DNA from: Zoroaster sp. YZ-2022
Taxonomy: Eukaryota; Echinodermata; Asteroidea; Forcipulatida; Zoroasteridae
DNA length: 64,000 bases
NCBI GenBank assembly: GCA_029582265.1
Contig: CM055828.1
Location: 31,431,263-31,495,262, forward strand
Direction: 5' to 3'
Of this stretch, positions 32,904 through 44,888 are shown piece after piece (the stretch's first letter is position 1; every line of letters begins with the position of its first letter). The position numbers and the translations under genes are program-made. Below the pieces are notes generated by a model that had not been told where the DNA came from, did no database searches, and saw only the letters and a program-made list of their open reading frames with translations.

Positions 32904-34305
32904 ATGGTAGTAGTAGTAGTAGGCCTCCATCCGTCTCGAAAGACGATGGACTTATAAAAGAAGGGGGGCGCTGATTTTGCTTGGATAGTTAGGGGCATTT
33001 GCGGTTGTGACTTGCAAGGCCTATCCGGGAGTGACAGTCGCGATGGCAGCCTCGACAGATGAACGTCGAAGCAGCAGTTGGTGGCTGCTTCCTTCGGCAG
33101 CGTTTCTCCTGATATTCCTCCTCACGTCTGAGGTCACCACGAGTGGTTCCAGACGTGACTGTTCGCTTCCAGCTCTGCCTGTTAGCTGCTAAGGGCTCCC
33201 AGTTGGAAGGGATGATGGAACATGACTGCAGATCCCTTTTGCAGACATCCTTGAAGCGAAGGCATGGTCGTCCTGTTGCTCTCTTCCCAGTAAGTAGCTC
33301 GCCATAAAGCAGGTCCTTTGGGATCCTCCCATCATCCATTCTTTGCATATGACCCAACCAGCGGAGTCTCCTTTGGCTGAGTATAGCGAAGATGGATTGG
33401 ATGCCAGCCCTCCTCAAGACTTCAAAATTGTTTACCTTGTCCATCCAAGAGATGTTAAGGATGCGACGAAGAAGGCGAAGATGAAATGACTGGAGTCGTT
33501 TCTCTTGCTTTGAATAGGAGGGCCAGGACTCGCTGCCGTATAGCAGAGTGCTGAGGACGCATGCCGAGTACACATGGACTTTAGTATTGATGGTAAGCTT
33601 TGGGTTTTTCCATACTCTTTTTGTCAGCATGCCAAAGGTGGTTGATGCTTTGCCAATACGGATGTTTAACTCTGCGTCAAGTGACATGGTGTTGGTAACA
33701 GTTGAGCCAAGGTAACAGAACTTCTCAACGACCTCAAGATTGTAGTTGCCTATGGAGATTACAGGTTGAACATGAGTATTTTGGCCCATCACAGTTGTTT
33801 TCTGTAGGCTGATGGTCAGTCCAAACTCATCACAAGCATGCGAGAAGCGGTCCACGAGTGATTGGAGTTCGTGTTCAGAGTGGGCAACAAATGCTGCGTC
33901 ATCAGCAAACAGGAGCATCCTGATAAGGACTTTGCGCACTTTAGTTTTTGCACGCAGACGGGCAAGGTTAAAGAGTCCACCATCAGATCTTGTGTGCAGG
34001 TGGACGCCTTCTTCTGCGGTCCTAAAAGCGTAAGTCAGAAGCAAGGAAAAGAAGATCCCAAACAGAGTAGGTGCAAGTACACAGCCCTGCTTGACTCCAC
34101 TGCTGATTTTGAAAGCTTCTGATGATGATCCGTCGAACTGAATGGAGCCTTTCATCCCTTCGTGGAATGAGCGAATCAAGCTCAGCAGTTTTGAGATATT
34201 AACTGTTTTATTAAGTGTTTTATTTTCATCTCTGCCGGTTTTTAAATCATAATTATATTTACATAGTTTCTGAGAGCAGTAATCATCCATGTGACGAATC
34301 AGCAC
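32904..34305 (-). mobile_element. Non-LTR retrotransposon, 5'-truncated
   Basis: Minus-strand LINE whose only remaining ORF is the C-terminal RT region (32989-34305). The 3' UTR ends in TTCGAGACGGATGGAGG and a TAC-type run (32905-32921), its 3' tail. Confidence 0.8.
32989..34305 (-). CDS. LINE reverse transcriptase C-terminal part, open over 438 codons
   Basis: Open from 34305 to 32989. GVKQGCVLAPTLFGIFF and the catalytic LLFADDAAFVAHSE are RT motifs; GLTISLQKTTVMGQ and KFCYLGSTV follow, then STLLYGSESW and RRLRWLGHMQRM of the connection region. The protein ends in a zinc knuckle FICRGCHRDCHSRIGLASH. The N-terminal half of the RT and the endonuclease are missing. The frame has no stop or shift, which suggests a fairly recent insertion. 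The clade is uncertain; an I/Nimb-like or RTE-like group is possible. Confidence 0.82.
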   Translation of the reverse strand: MLIRHMDDYCSQKLCKYNYDLKTGRDENKTLNKTVNISKLLSLIRSFHEGMKGSIQFDGSSSEAFKISSGVKQGCVLAPTLFGIFFSLLLTYAFRTAEEGVHLHTRSDGGLFNLARLRAKTKVRKVLIRMLLFADDAAFVAHSEHELQSLVDRFSHACDEFGLTISLQKTTVMGQNTHVQPVISIGNYNLEVVEKFCYLGSTVTNTMSLDAELNIRIGKASTTFGMLTKRVWKNPKLTINTKVHVYSACVLSTLLYGSESWPSYSKQEKRLQSFHLRLLRRILNISWMDKVNNFEVLRRAGIQSIFAILSQRRLRWLGHMQRMDDGRIPKDLLYGELLTGKRATGRPCLRFKDVCKRDLQSCSIIPSNWEPLAANRQSWKRTVTSGTTRGDLRREEEYQEKRCRRKQPPTAASTFICRGCHRDCHSRIGLASHNRKCP

Positions 34306-34651
34306 AGTCTATCAAATTATTATCATCTCCTAAATAGGAGAGTGCCCTCAATCGGTTTTCCCCCGTTACCCGCCCAACTTCGGGAGAAGAAACAAACATC
34401 CGTAATCGGAACCGATTTTTTTTTTTTTTAACCGGAACCGGCTCCAGGAATTGTGCAACCGTCCAAGCCTAATTGATATGTAACCTTCTATCCACTAGAT
34501 ACTGATCATAGTGCAACAGAGTTTGCATATCAGTACTTTCGACTGTTTCAATAGCGCTAGAGTCTGCTGTTGAGTCTTAATGTTTTGTTACATCGTTATT
34601 AGAGTTTGACTCTGTTATTGCATCATTACAACTTGCAGACAGCTTTGGGTG
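34306..34651 (+). promoter_or_regulatory. Upstream region of GPCR copy 1
   Basis: Short non-coding stretch between the LINE and the receptor start. A possible acceptor (AACTTGCAG at 34630-34638) lies just before the ATG, so an upstream 5' UTR exon cannot be excluded. The homology with copy 2 begins only at about 34658. Confidence 0.35.
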
Positions 34652-35779
34652 ATGGATGTTAATTTCACAGAAGATACTATGGATAACTCTACTGACAGCC
34701 CGCCGTTTGAATTCAGTGACTATACCCAAAGAGTCGTTGTAGCCACAATGTTTCTGATCGCGTCCGTCGTAGGTGCCATCGGAAACTCCCTGGTGATCGT
34801 GGCCGTGTTTCTGTCAAAAAAGCTCCGTACAGTCACTAATGCTTTCGTGGTGAACCTCAGCATCGCTGACTTGCTGACGTCTCTGGCCATCCCGTGGAAC
34901 ACAGTTGCCTTGCTAAGCGTGGACGGCTTTCCAGTAGGAGATTGGGTCTGCAAAGTGGTTGCCATCGTGTTTTCCACAAGTATCGGCTGTAGCCTGTACA
35001 TGCTGGCGTCTATCAGCCTCAACCGATTGCTGCTGATCACCAGAACCACAACCACCTACCAGATTATGTACACGCCGAAGAAGATCGCCGTGTTGTTGAT
35101 ACTTACCTGGCTGTTCCCGCTTGTCATTACCCTCCTACCGCCACTCTTAAGTATGGGTGCATTAGGGTATAACCAAAAGTACCATATGTGTGGTCTCATC
35201 TCCTGGCCCCCTGAATCCATCTTCTATGATCTCATCATAGCCGGTGCGTTTTACCCTCTCCCTCTCATCACCATTATCGTCTGCTACATCCTCCTCTGGA
35301 TGCATCTCAAGCGTCACGCCAAGATGATGGTAAGCTGTCCTGAGCCAAACATCGATTCCACTGCCAACAACCTCTCCACAGTCTCTAATCACGTCGACAA
35401 AATCGCAACTCCAAATCACCCAGGCACTAGTACCGGTACCATCGTGAGGAGCGGGACCCTCAGCCGCAAACGAATGAGCCACCGTCAGTACAAAATTACC
35501 AAGAACATGTTCTATATCGTATGTGCTTTCATGCTTTGTCTAACCCCTTACGCTATATGTCTATTTTTTGATAGCGACTCAGCGATACCGTATGCTGCCG
35601 CCATCTTATTCATCAACAGTTGTGTCAACCCCTTTATTTATGCAACCAAGCACCCACACTTCAAGACTGTCTTTAGCTGCATGTTACATCGCCAGTGGGA
35701 CCACATTCCAGAGCCTTCTGATACACTTAAGGCATTGAGAGGCAGATACTTATGTGGGAGAAGCGGTCTAAACGCATAA
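34652..35779 (+). CDS. Class A (rhodopsin-type) GPCR, copy 1
   Basis: Single-exon receptor of 375 residues from ATG 34652 (an in-frame GTG precedes it). Seven hydrophobic segments are clear. Motifs: GNSLVI (TM1), LSIADLLTS (TM2, conserved Asp), NRLLLITR at the end of TM3 in place of DRY, a Cys after TM2 (DWVCK) and one in loop 2 (HMCGL) for the conserved disulphide, CLTPYA (TM6) and NSCVNPFIYA (TM7, NPxxY). Two N-glycosylation sites (NFT, NST) lie in the N-terminus, and a long basic third inner loop carries SRKRMSHRQYK. Overall it resembles the melatonin/moody/Tre1-like orphan receptors of invertebrates; the ligand is unknown. Copy 2 lies 10.7 kb downstream. Confidence 0.92.
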   Translation: MDVNFTEDTMDNSTDSPPFEFSDYTQRVVVATMFLIASVVGAIGNSLVIVAVFLSKKLRTVTNAFVVNLSIADLLTSLAIPWNTVALLSVDGFPVGDWVCKVVAIVFSTSIGCSLYMLASISLNRLLLITRTTTTYQIMYTPKKIAVLLILTWLFPLVITLLPPLLSMGALGYNQKYHMCGLISWPPESIFYDLIIAGAFYPLPLITIIVCYILLWMHLKRHAKMMVSCPEPNIDSTANNLSTVSNHVDKIATPNHPGTSTGTIVRSGTLSRKRMSHRQYKITKNMFYIVCAFMLCLTPYAICLFFDSDSAIPYAAAILFINSCVNPFIYATKHPHFKTVFSCMLHRQWDHIPEPSDTLKALRGRYLCGRSGLNA

Positions 35780-37508
35780 GAGTGGATAGAAAATTTAAAC
35801 TTTGTGCCTACATCCCCAGTTCAATTTACTTTTACAAGTGAAACGTAATATGTTATATTGAACTGTATCTTTACTTTGCACGTTATATCACAATTCATGC
35901 CAAAACCTTTCACAGACTCCACTGATGATCACATTATTACTGCTATTGACCACCGGTGTTACAAATTGTTGGAAGAACTGCCTGCAATTCTGCTCAGTAT
36001 TAAACTTCAAATAAACCAATTGCATTTTATATCCATGGAGGACCAAAATAAATCGTTTTTTTTTACCAGAATAAGCTTAAGCCAAAAAAGCCAAAAAAGA
36101 AACGCAAAATTGATGGGTCTTTTGATTATGAAATTGATATTTTTATAATAAAAGATGATCCACATTTGAAAAATATGATTGTGACATCATCGATGATTAT
36201 TTCATTGAAGCTCTCGCGAACACCGTGTGTTTGTTCCAACAAACACTTGAGCTCTAGTTAGTTTTCTTTTTGTTTTTTGGCTATGAAACGATGTCCAATT
36301 GCAGCCAAAATTGCTGGATTGATTGGAATTCTGCCGTGCTGTGTTTTAAACGACTTGTTCACATGGGGGTAAGAACGTTTGCCCGATTTGTGAGGCCTCT
36401 CTCAGACACCATACTTTGTAATAACCTCGCATACATTCGTCACATTTTTCACTTGTTGGGGAAAAAAAGGAAAAAAGGCCAACAAAAAGCCAACAAGAAA
36501 CGTGACACATTTGGGCTTAAATCCTGCTGCATGCGTAAAAGGGCTTTAGAGTCTGTGAAAATAATTTCCTTTATGCATTTGTATAAACCAAACAACTCAA
36601 TATGCTTTTTACCTCATACTCCTTTTTTTCCACATAAAGATTTAAAGTCGCACATTTTCCTCTTTAGCGGCCTACCAAATTTAAAGAAGGTATAACATTG
36701 GTAAAGTTACCTAATTACAAAATGACCGAATTATCATCCGAAAGCTAATCATTTATGTGAAGTTGTTAAGGGTATACTAATTTATACCCTCAAATGTATT
36801 CTAGAAAGCACCAACAAATATGAACATAAAAAATAAAATAAATAAATAAACAAAATCAAAACCCTGCCGGCAACCTTTATTTCTCACCTGGAATGTGCAT
36901 TGAGATCAAACTTTCCAGGTTAGTTGTTATAATATAAATCTTGAATCGAAGCGCGTATGCATGCATACCATATAGAAGCAGTTTTGCGTTCCAAAATATT
37001 GATTTACCTCCTCTTTAAAGATGTGTCTTTCCTGTTTGTTCGCTTTTTGTTTAAACCGGTAACTTCATTAGAACATTGGGAATTTCCCGTTAGAAAGGAA
37101 AACAAATACTTCGAAATTTCCGTGGCATTAGTGTACCAAGGTAGTTCTAGTTACAACCTCGTTACAAACACGTATTTTGGCCAGATCAAGGTCGTATCTT
37201 TGTACAGATTTCCTGGATGATAACCTGGAATAAGATACGATGAGATACGATGAGAAATTTATTTTTAGTTCATCGTAGAAATAATAATAGAATTTCTAGG
37301 AAATGTTTGTCAGGGTGTCCAGATGTACGTCAGGATGTTTAATTAAGGAAACAACTTAAAATAATGTGGTTTAGGTGTTTGTACCTTTTATTGCTATGAT
37401 GGGGATTGGTAACTGGAAATGTTTCCTGATAAAACACTTCAATTCAGAATATTTTGGGGAAAGTTTTATTTTTAAAAATTTCAAGTTTCAAGTTTCAAGT
37501 TTCATCAT
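35780..37508 (+). repeat. Duplicated 3' flank of GPCR copy 1
   Basis: About 1.7 kb of non-coding sequence, nearly identical to 46462-49411 apart from two large insertions in copy 2. It includes a diverged GGTTTC-type MITE segment (36275-36480). Short open frames here (for example 35858-36148 and 36270-36695) have damaged counterparts in copy 2, so I do not call them genes. Homology ends at TTCATCAT (37501-37508). Confidence 0.8.
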
Positions 37509-38835
37509 CGAAATTTCCCCTGTATTTTAGCGTTAATTATATCACGGGTCGTACCTCTGGACAATGTCCTTGGTAGAGGAGCGCGCATTAGACAATTATG
37601 ATGTCTACACTTACTGGTTCAATAATGTACGAGTCCATAGACTGAACACTGCCGCATGGTTCGGTGTTTGAACAGGCCCGTGCCCTTTGTACGTTCACAC
37701 AAACAACACGTATAGTGACTGTGGTCAAGACTGTATTAGCACAACGTATGCAATGAAGGTATGAAGTCGTGCACCACCACGTCTAAACATGTAGGAAGGA
37801 TGGTCTAACATCATTAGGTGTTTACAAAAATACCCCTCTAAATAAGTGCGTTTACCGCTAATTGGACACCGACAGGATGACAACCGAAAGTTTCACATTC
37901 AATCTTGCGAATAGTGTGGCAAATTTGTTATTCATTAAAACAAAATATATATAACTACACAAGTTACACCCATTAACTCATATAACTCAACCTGTATAAA
38001 ATGTTGTGTATTGTTAGGTTTGAAAAATACCAACTACACTGTTATTTTAAAAAGGTCCTTCATGAAATAAAAACCTAATGTATGTACGGTTAAATGGCCC
38101 TTCATAGAAAAAATAACAATAAAATATCTACATAAAGTCATATGCATAACTATGATAATAATAACAATGTTGATGTCTGCACTTACTACAACTTGACAAT
38201 TATAATGTCTTCAATTTCCCGTTTGTGTACTAAAAATGTGCAAAAATTAGTGTGTGAGTATGGTGCAAAAATGTGCAAACTTGTGTTGAGTAGTGTTAGC
38301 GCGCTAGCGCGAGAGGGCGGGTTTTAAGTATGACGTCCGTGACTTCATACTTAATGATGTGATGGTCAGATTTCTCACCGTTATTACTGACAATTTGATG
38401 TCGACTTTTGCTACAACTTGACAATTATAATGTCTGCTCTTACAACTTGACAATTATAATGTCTGCTCTTACAACTTGACAATTATAATATCTGCTCTTA
38501 CAACTTGACAATTATAATGTCTGCTATTTCCGCTGTATTTTAGTGTTATTTATATCACGGGTCGTACCGCTGGACAATGTCCTTGGTAGAGGAGCGCTCA
38601 TTAAGTATAGCAATTATAATGCCTGTTCTTGCTACAACCTGACAATATTGATGTATGTCCTTACTACAACTTGACAATTATAATGTTTGCTCTTGCTACA
38701 ACCTGACAATTATAATGTTTACTCTTACTACAACTATAATGTCTGCTATTTCCGCTGTATTTTAGTTATTTTTATCACAGGTATCACTGTATATCCGAAT
38801 TATGCAGGCAAAATGGCTTACAAGACAGAAAAAAC

Positions 38836-39258
38836 CTAACATTTACCATTGTTTAGGAATGGGTACAACAACTGTTTTTTTCTCCTTTGTTCTGGTACTT
38901 TCCCCTCCCTAAAAGAACTATTAAAAATATCAGTAAGAGGTACACTTAACTCATAAGCAAATTCCTTTCCTAATTGAGGAGGAAAATTATCTGGACCACT
39001 TGCTTTAGCAGGTTTAAGTTTCCTAAGCTCAGCATAAACATCCCAAGGGTACAGACGTGGCACAGGTTTACTAACAGGCAAAAACGCAGGCAGTTTAAAA
39101 TAATCTAACGGTTCAAGTACATCTGACACACTGGGAAACATTTTGTTAATTGCATATTCAGCTAGACCTAGCATTTTTTCAGGATTATTTCTAAAATCCC
39201 TACTCATCAACACTAGGTAAACACAAATTCTCTGGATTTGTAGGAGGTGGGTGAACAA
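38836..39258 (-). pseudogene. LINE fragment (RT N-terminal region)
   Basis: A minus-strand piece with LRKLKPAKASGPDNFPP, YELSVPLTDIFNSSFREG and KVPEQ, the start of many non-LTR reverse transcriptases. The catalytic part is missing. Not the same LINE segment as 32989-34305. Confidence 0.75.
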
Positions 39259-39333
39259 TCACCTTAAACTTGGGTTAACTTTTTTTTTGAACCACCCTGT
39301 ATTATGACACGGATAGTGTAATATAAGTTAGTC

Positions 39334-39728
39334 GGGACAGAGACTGGGAACCAGAAATTGGGGATTTCTTAGGTGAGTTGACCAATGAAATTGATTCAAA
39401 TAATCACATCGTTGCATTTGTTTCTGGTGGACCCAACAACTATGCTTACAAGTTGGCCAAACCTGATAGGGATGGATACTTGACACATTGTAAAGTTAGA
39501 GGCATTACCTTGAATTATCGCAATCAATCTATTGTTAATTTTGACACGATGTTCCACATGGTCTGCAAAGACGGTCCAAATAAAGTTCAAGTGATAGATC
39601 CTTATAAAATATGCAGAAACAAGAAAACAATGAATATAGAGACCAAAGAAGAAAAGAAAAACTATCAGGTGGTTTACACGAAAAGGGTACACATTGAAAC
39701 TTTTGACACCGTTCCATACGGGTATTGA
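39334..39728 (+). pseudogene. Polinton/Maverick-type DNA polymerase B, C-terminal fragment
   Basis: About 131 codons open to TGA at 39726-39728. Blocks WEPEIGDFLGELTNEID, IVAFVSGGPNNYAYKL, CKVRGITLNYRNQS and VVYTKRVHIETFDTVPYGY are those at the end of protein-primed family B polymerases of Polinton elements. The exonuclease and palm domains are absent. It lies inside the long inverted-repeat element and supports a Polinton origin. Confidence 0.75.
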
Positions 39729-40856
39729 GTCACCCATGCTCCATACACTATCCTTGTTGGTATAATACTCGTAGGTCTACATAATGATCATTTGTATTGA
39801 AGATTACTTTGCATTACATAATACTTACATCATTTTCTGAATGCGTGCATTCCATTACATATTTTGACGAGAGTTTTTTTTTCTTTCTTTGTTTTGCCAC
39901 TATTATTATTGAGTGTACAGTATGATATAAAAAAATAATCATTAACCGTTACTTGATATATTATGTTCTCCCCTGTTCTCTGTAATCTCACTTAATGACA
40001 GTCGAGACACGAGTTGTGCGATAAGGTTCTTTTCCATACATTTTTTCATGGGTTGATTGACATTCTTATTAACACCAACTAAGTTTCAGCTATGATCAAT
40101 AGCGTAACCTCTCTATAAGTAAGATGATTGATATAAATGAATGGATGATTGTATTGTATTAAATGTAATTGCTGAATAAATAGCTTTGAGCCGCGGTTTA
40201 ACTTGATAAAGAATCGTTTGAGTGTGTTTTATTACATTGTGTTTATTTAGTGATCAGGCCAAATAGATGTGTTTCTGGTTCTCATTCAAGACCAGGCACA
40301 CTTCACTCCGAAATATAAATTTATTGGCGCCAAATATTTTTCTATCGTACTTTTGACAAAAACCAGTCTGAAAAGTAATCAGTGCCTAGTGATGTAATTT
40401 CCCGTCTACCTGTATTAATTAGAAAAGAAAGACCCTGTTATTATTATATTGCCCTTAGTTATAAACAAAAGCGTTTAAACAGAGTCAATTGCTTGGGAAT
40501 GGCTATGTAAAAAGCCCAGTGCATTCTATATTCCATTATCAAATGACTTTAAATGAGTTTACAAAACACGTTTAGTATGCATGGTAGGATACTAAATCAG
40601 GCTTATTAGTATGGCTCGACTGAATAAGTTATCTTTACAATATAGTTATATTGATGTTTCTGAGTAAATTAATTCAAGCAAGCATTTGTATAGATCAAAT
40701 AAAGCATACTCAAAACCTTGTACAAGTCAGACGAGTTGTTGATGATTTTGGACAGCCCATGTTGTTGTTACGTGACGTCCGGTGTTTGACCTATAGCCCC
40801 CTCCCCCCCCAGTAGGGCAACATGTTGGGACAAGTTGAAGCAATTAGGGACTTCCC
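39729..40856. other. No gene recognised (interior of inverted-repeat element)
   Basis: AT-rich sequence with no open frame of note. Confidence 0.4.
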
Positions 40857-40864
40857 CTCATAGT

Positions 40865-41451
40865 CAGGGCCAGATTAGCCATTGGGCCGGTGGGGCCGGG
40901 GCCCAGGGGCCCTTGGCTCTCAGGGGCCCTTCGGGGAAACTGGACCGCGCGGCGCGGTACTGGGTTTGAGGCCCTGACAAGGGCTCCTGGGGCCCGGCCT
41001 TCAGGGCCCCCCCCCCCCAGGCTGGAGGTCCCTGCTGGGGACCCCTTAAAGTGGGCCCTTTGAGGACCACTGCTACACCGTACAAAGCCCAGCTTTGTAC
41101 GGTGTAGGCTAGCAGGGGCCCTTGTCTCTCACAGGCCCTTGGGGGGAACTGGGACACGAGGCCTAAAATGAAATGTATAGGTTAATCAAATATCAAATGT
41201 GTGCGGGCCCCGCCCCTCCTCTGTACAGTAGTGGTTCTCGCTGGGTCTGAGCCTCAAACGCAGGCTCCTGGGGGCTGGGGCCCTCCAGGCTGGGGGTCCA
41301 AAGTGGGCCCTTTGAGGACCACTGCTCCACCGTACTGTGAAGCAGTGGTCCTCAAAGGGCCCACTTTGAGAGGTCCCATTGAGGAGGGGCCTCAGGGGGG
41401 CCTTGAAAATTGATCGGCCCAGGGGCCCTAGTGGGGGTTAATCCGTCCCTG
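40865..41451. mobile_element. hAT-type MITE with perfect 8-bp target duplication
   Basis: GC-rich element with ends CAGGGCCAGATTA and, in complement, CAGGGACGGATTA. It is flanked by CTCATAGT on both sides (40857-40864 and 41452-41459). The interior has internal repeats of CCCACTTTGAGGACC-like sequence and is non-coding. CAGGG ends and an 8-bp duplication are hAT hallmarks. Confidence 0.88.
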
Positions 41452-41459
41452 CTCATAGT

Positions 41460-43469
41460 ACATCATTGCATCATAGAAAAGGTCCTGGGTATACGCATGG
41501 ACTCGTTACTCGACCTGTGAGTCCAATCTCTATGACTACATACTGATTAACGAGGTCAACACTTAATTGATTACGACCTTTTGCCGGTCACACGACGATA
41601 TGCTTTTAATATATACATATGACACGGTCACACATCAATATGCACAATACAGACCATACCTAGAGCACAGACCGAGTCTTATATCCCGATAAAGAAAGGG
41701 TCAATATTGGATAACATGACGTTACATGTCCAAAAACGTTAATGTGCAAAATTGTGTTTCAAGAAAACTGACTGTGAAAGTTTGGTCGTTTTTCTGCCAT
41801 TTGTAGGAAAGTTAGATTCCGCATACACTGTATACATGGAGTGTAAGACCTTCCCATCGATTGGGTCACCGTGTTTTGCGCCCTATAACAGATTCTCATT
41901 GTAACAAAAGCACCCCAATTCATGTTCATCACCTAGTCCGAATTAAATACAATAATAGTTATAAATCAACACGGACTCAACAAATCATAACAATTCAACC
42001 CCCGACGCGTGTTATTGGTTTCCGTGTTCAGACATTTCAGTGCCCACAAATGGATGTGATCATGATTCTCAACCATCGAGTTTTACCATCAATTTGGCAA
42101 TTGTCCAAATACTTGGTTTATAAATCAAGTAAAAACAACGTTGTGTAGGCCTTCGTACATGTCTGATGCTGATATATTAATATTTTTCCATACAGTGTCT
42201 TTTTGTAAAATTTTCCTTTTTTTTTAATCGAGCAAATGAGTGTAATAGGTCTTGTAAGTTTTAATTTGATGGTAAATGTTATGTTTTTACTGTCTTGTAA
42301 GCCATTTTGCCTGCATAATTCGGATATACAGGAGTGAGCTCAGTTGCTATTTAAAGTTGTAACATATGAATCAATTTTCCAACCTATTAGTTTCGGTTAA
42401 TTAATAATATATAATTCATAATTCGGTTACATAAGAGTGACCTAAGTTGTTAGTTAAAGCTGTAAGATATAGTTTCAAATAATATTATTAATTGTATTGT
42501 ATTATATTTTATCCTGAATATGGAACAAACCTCTTATTACCCGTTTAATAATAATAATAATCGCACTGGAAGGAGTGTTTACAAAGAGCATACTCTTTCA
42601 TTTTGATTTTACAAAGAAAATATATATTTGGCAGCGCAATTAAGAGTTAAAATCATAAGGAAATTCTGTCTTTCTTTGCCATTTAAAATTCAAAGTGATC
42701 ATTTGTTTTGATAATATCAGCAAACATACATTTTCCTAAAGTCCTTGTTTAGTGGACAATAAAAAAAAATGAATTTTCTGATTTCTGATTCAACATCAAG
42801 GTGACAGCGTGGGCAAATTCTCTGACTGGAATCTTGACCAATTATTTCCATATTTCAATAAACAGCTTGTGTAAAGAGCATCTAAAATGGGTGGAACAAG
42901 GAATGACGGTATGATGAATTATTAACACAATACAAATATAACTCAAACTCAAATTTATTTTTACGGTACGGTAAGTCCTGAGCTTGTTTCTCTGGTTAGG
43001 ATTAATTCTGGACACATAATTATGTATATTATCAGACCAGTTAGAAATGAACAAGTTACAGTTAATAAAGATAAACATTCATTTTATGCAGAACACTCAT
43101 TTTGTACTTTACATACTGAAATACCTGAAATGATGAAGGGACTCATATAATAAATACAAAAATAAATAAATAATTAAAAACACGTTGGGTATATACATGT
43201 AGATAAAGTCAGCACAGCATTTTATACATAAATTATTAAGTTAAATAGACACCAAAAATATAATGTCACAATTCTTCTTGGTCTGCTCCCATGAGAATCT
43301 CCTGGTTGGCGACAATTTTCATACGGAAATATCCTGTTGTGAATATCTACATGTATTCACATGTAATTGGAATACATGCGTCACGGTGCCGGTCCCGGTC
43401 ACTTTATAACGGTTTCGATAATCCTTCACAAGGAAGAACTTACGTATCGGTATGTACTGACTTGTTTAA
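41460..43469. other. No gene recognised (interior of inverted-repeat element)
   Basis: AT-rich. An ATA run is at 42548-42562. Nothing recognisable before the right arm starts. Confidence 0.4.
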
Positions 43470-44888
43470 TCCTCTACCAAGGACATTGTCCAGCGGTACG
43501 ACCCGTGATAAAAATAACACTAAAATACAGCGGAAATAGCAGACATTATAATTGTCAAGTTGTAAGAGCAGACATTATAATTGTCAAGTTGTAAGAGCAG
43601 ACATTATAATTGTCAAGTTGTAGCAAAAGCAGACATCAAATTGTCAGTAATAACGGTGAGAAATCTGACCACACATAATTAAGTATGAAGTCACAGACGT
43701 CATACTTAAAACCCGCCCTCTCGCGCTAGCGCGCTAACACTACTCAACACAAGTTTGCACATTTTTGCACCACACTCACACACTCATTTTTAGACCACAA
43801 ACGGGAAATTGCAGACATTATAATTGTCAAGTTGTAGTAAGTGCAGACATTATAATTGTCATACTTAATACGCGCTCCTCTACCAAGGACATTGTCCAGC
43901 GGTACGACCCGTGATATAACTAACGCTAAAATACAGGGGAATTTGTAGACATTATAATTGTCAAGTTGTAGTAAGAGTAAACGTTATATTTGTCAGGTTG
44001 TTGCAAGAGTAAACATTATAATTGTCAAGTTGTAGTAAGTGCAGACATTATAATTGTCATACTTAATGCTCGCTCCTCTACCAAGGACATTGTTCAGCGG
44101 TAGGCCTACGACCCGTGATATAACCAACGCTAAAATACAGGGGAATTTGTAAACATTATAATTGTCAAGTTGTATGTAGTAAGAGTAAACGTTATATTTG
44201 TCAGGTTGTAGCAAGAGCAGACATCAAAATTGTTATTATTATCATAGTTATGCATATGACTTTATGTAGATATTTTATTGTTATTTTTTCTATGAAGGGC
44301 CATTTAACCGTACATACATTAGGTTTTTATTTCATGAAGGACCTTTTTAAAATAACAGTGTAGTTGGTATTTTTCAAACCTAACAATACACAACATTTTA
44401 TACAGGTTGAGTTATATGAGTTAATGGGTGTAACTTGTGTAGTTATATAGATTTTGTTTTAATGAATAACAAATTTGCCACACTATTCGCAAGATTGAAT
44501 GTGAAACTTTCGGTTGTCATCCTGTCGGTGTCCAATTAGCGGTAAACGCACTTATTTAGAGGGGTATTTTTGTAAACACCTAATGATGTTAGACCATCCT
44601 TCCTACATGTTTAGACGTGGTGGTGCACGACTTCATACCTTCATTGCATACGTTGTGCTAATACAGTCTTGACCACAGTCACTATACGTGTTGTTTGTGT
44701 GAACGTACAAAGGGCACGGGCCTGTTCAAACACCGAACCATGCGGCAGTGTTCAGTCTATGGACTCGTACATTATTGAACCAGTAAGTGTAGACATCATA
44801 ATTGTCTAATGCGCGCTCCTCTACCAAGGACATTGTCCAGAGGTACGACCCGTGATATAATTAACGCTAAAATACAGGGGAAATTTCA

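Larger units (their letters stand above)
37509..44888. mobile_element. 7.4-kb element with long inverted repeats (Polinton-derived?)
   Basis: The left arm (37509 to about 38595) and right arm (about 43470-44888) are inverted copies over more than 1 kb, both ending in AAATTTCCCCTGTATTTTAG read inward. The arms consist of a recurring block (TATATCACGGGTCGTACC, GGACAATGTCCTTGGTAGAG) and a 29-bp sub-repeat ACAACTTGACAATTATAATG. A GCGCGCTAGCGCG palindrome occurs once in each arm. The interior has a Polinton-type DNA polymerase piece, a LINE piece and a hAT MITE. Polintons have long inverted ends and a family B polymerase, but other Polinton genes are absent, so a deleted derivative or a composite is the cautious reading. 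Confidence 0.7.

Noticed and set aside
35858..36148. Small open frame conserved in both receptor flanks
   Set aside because: Conservation is explained by the recent duplication. The ends differ between copies and no motif or splice context supports it.
36270..36695. 141-codon open frame downstream of GPCR copy 1
   Set aside because: It overlaps a dispersed MITE segment also present at 18.0 and 19.1 kb, and its copy-2 counterpart is cut short.
37509..44888. A complete Polinton
   Set aside because: Only the polymerase C-terminus is present; no integrase, ATPase, protease or capsid genes, and the interior is too short.
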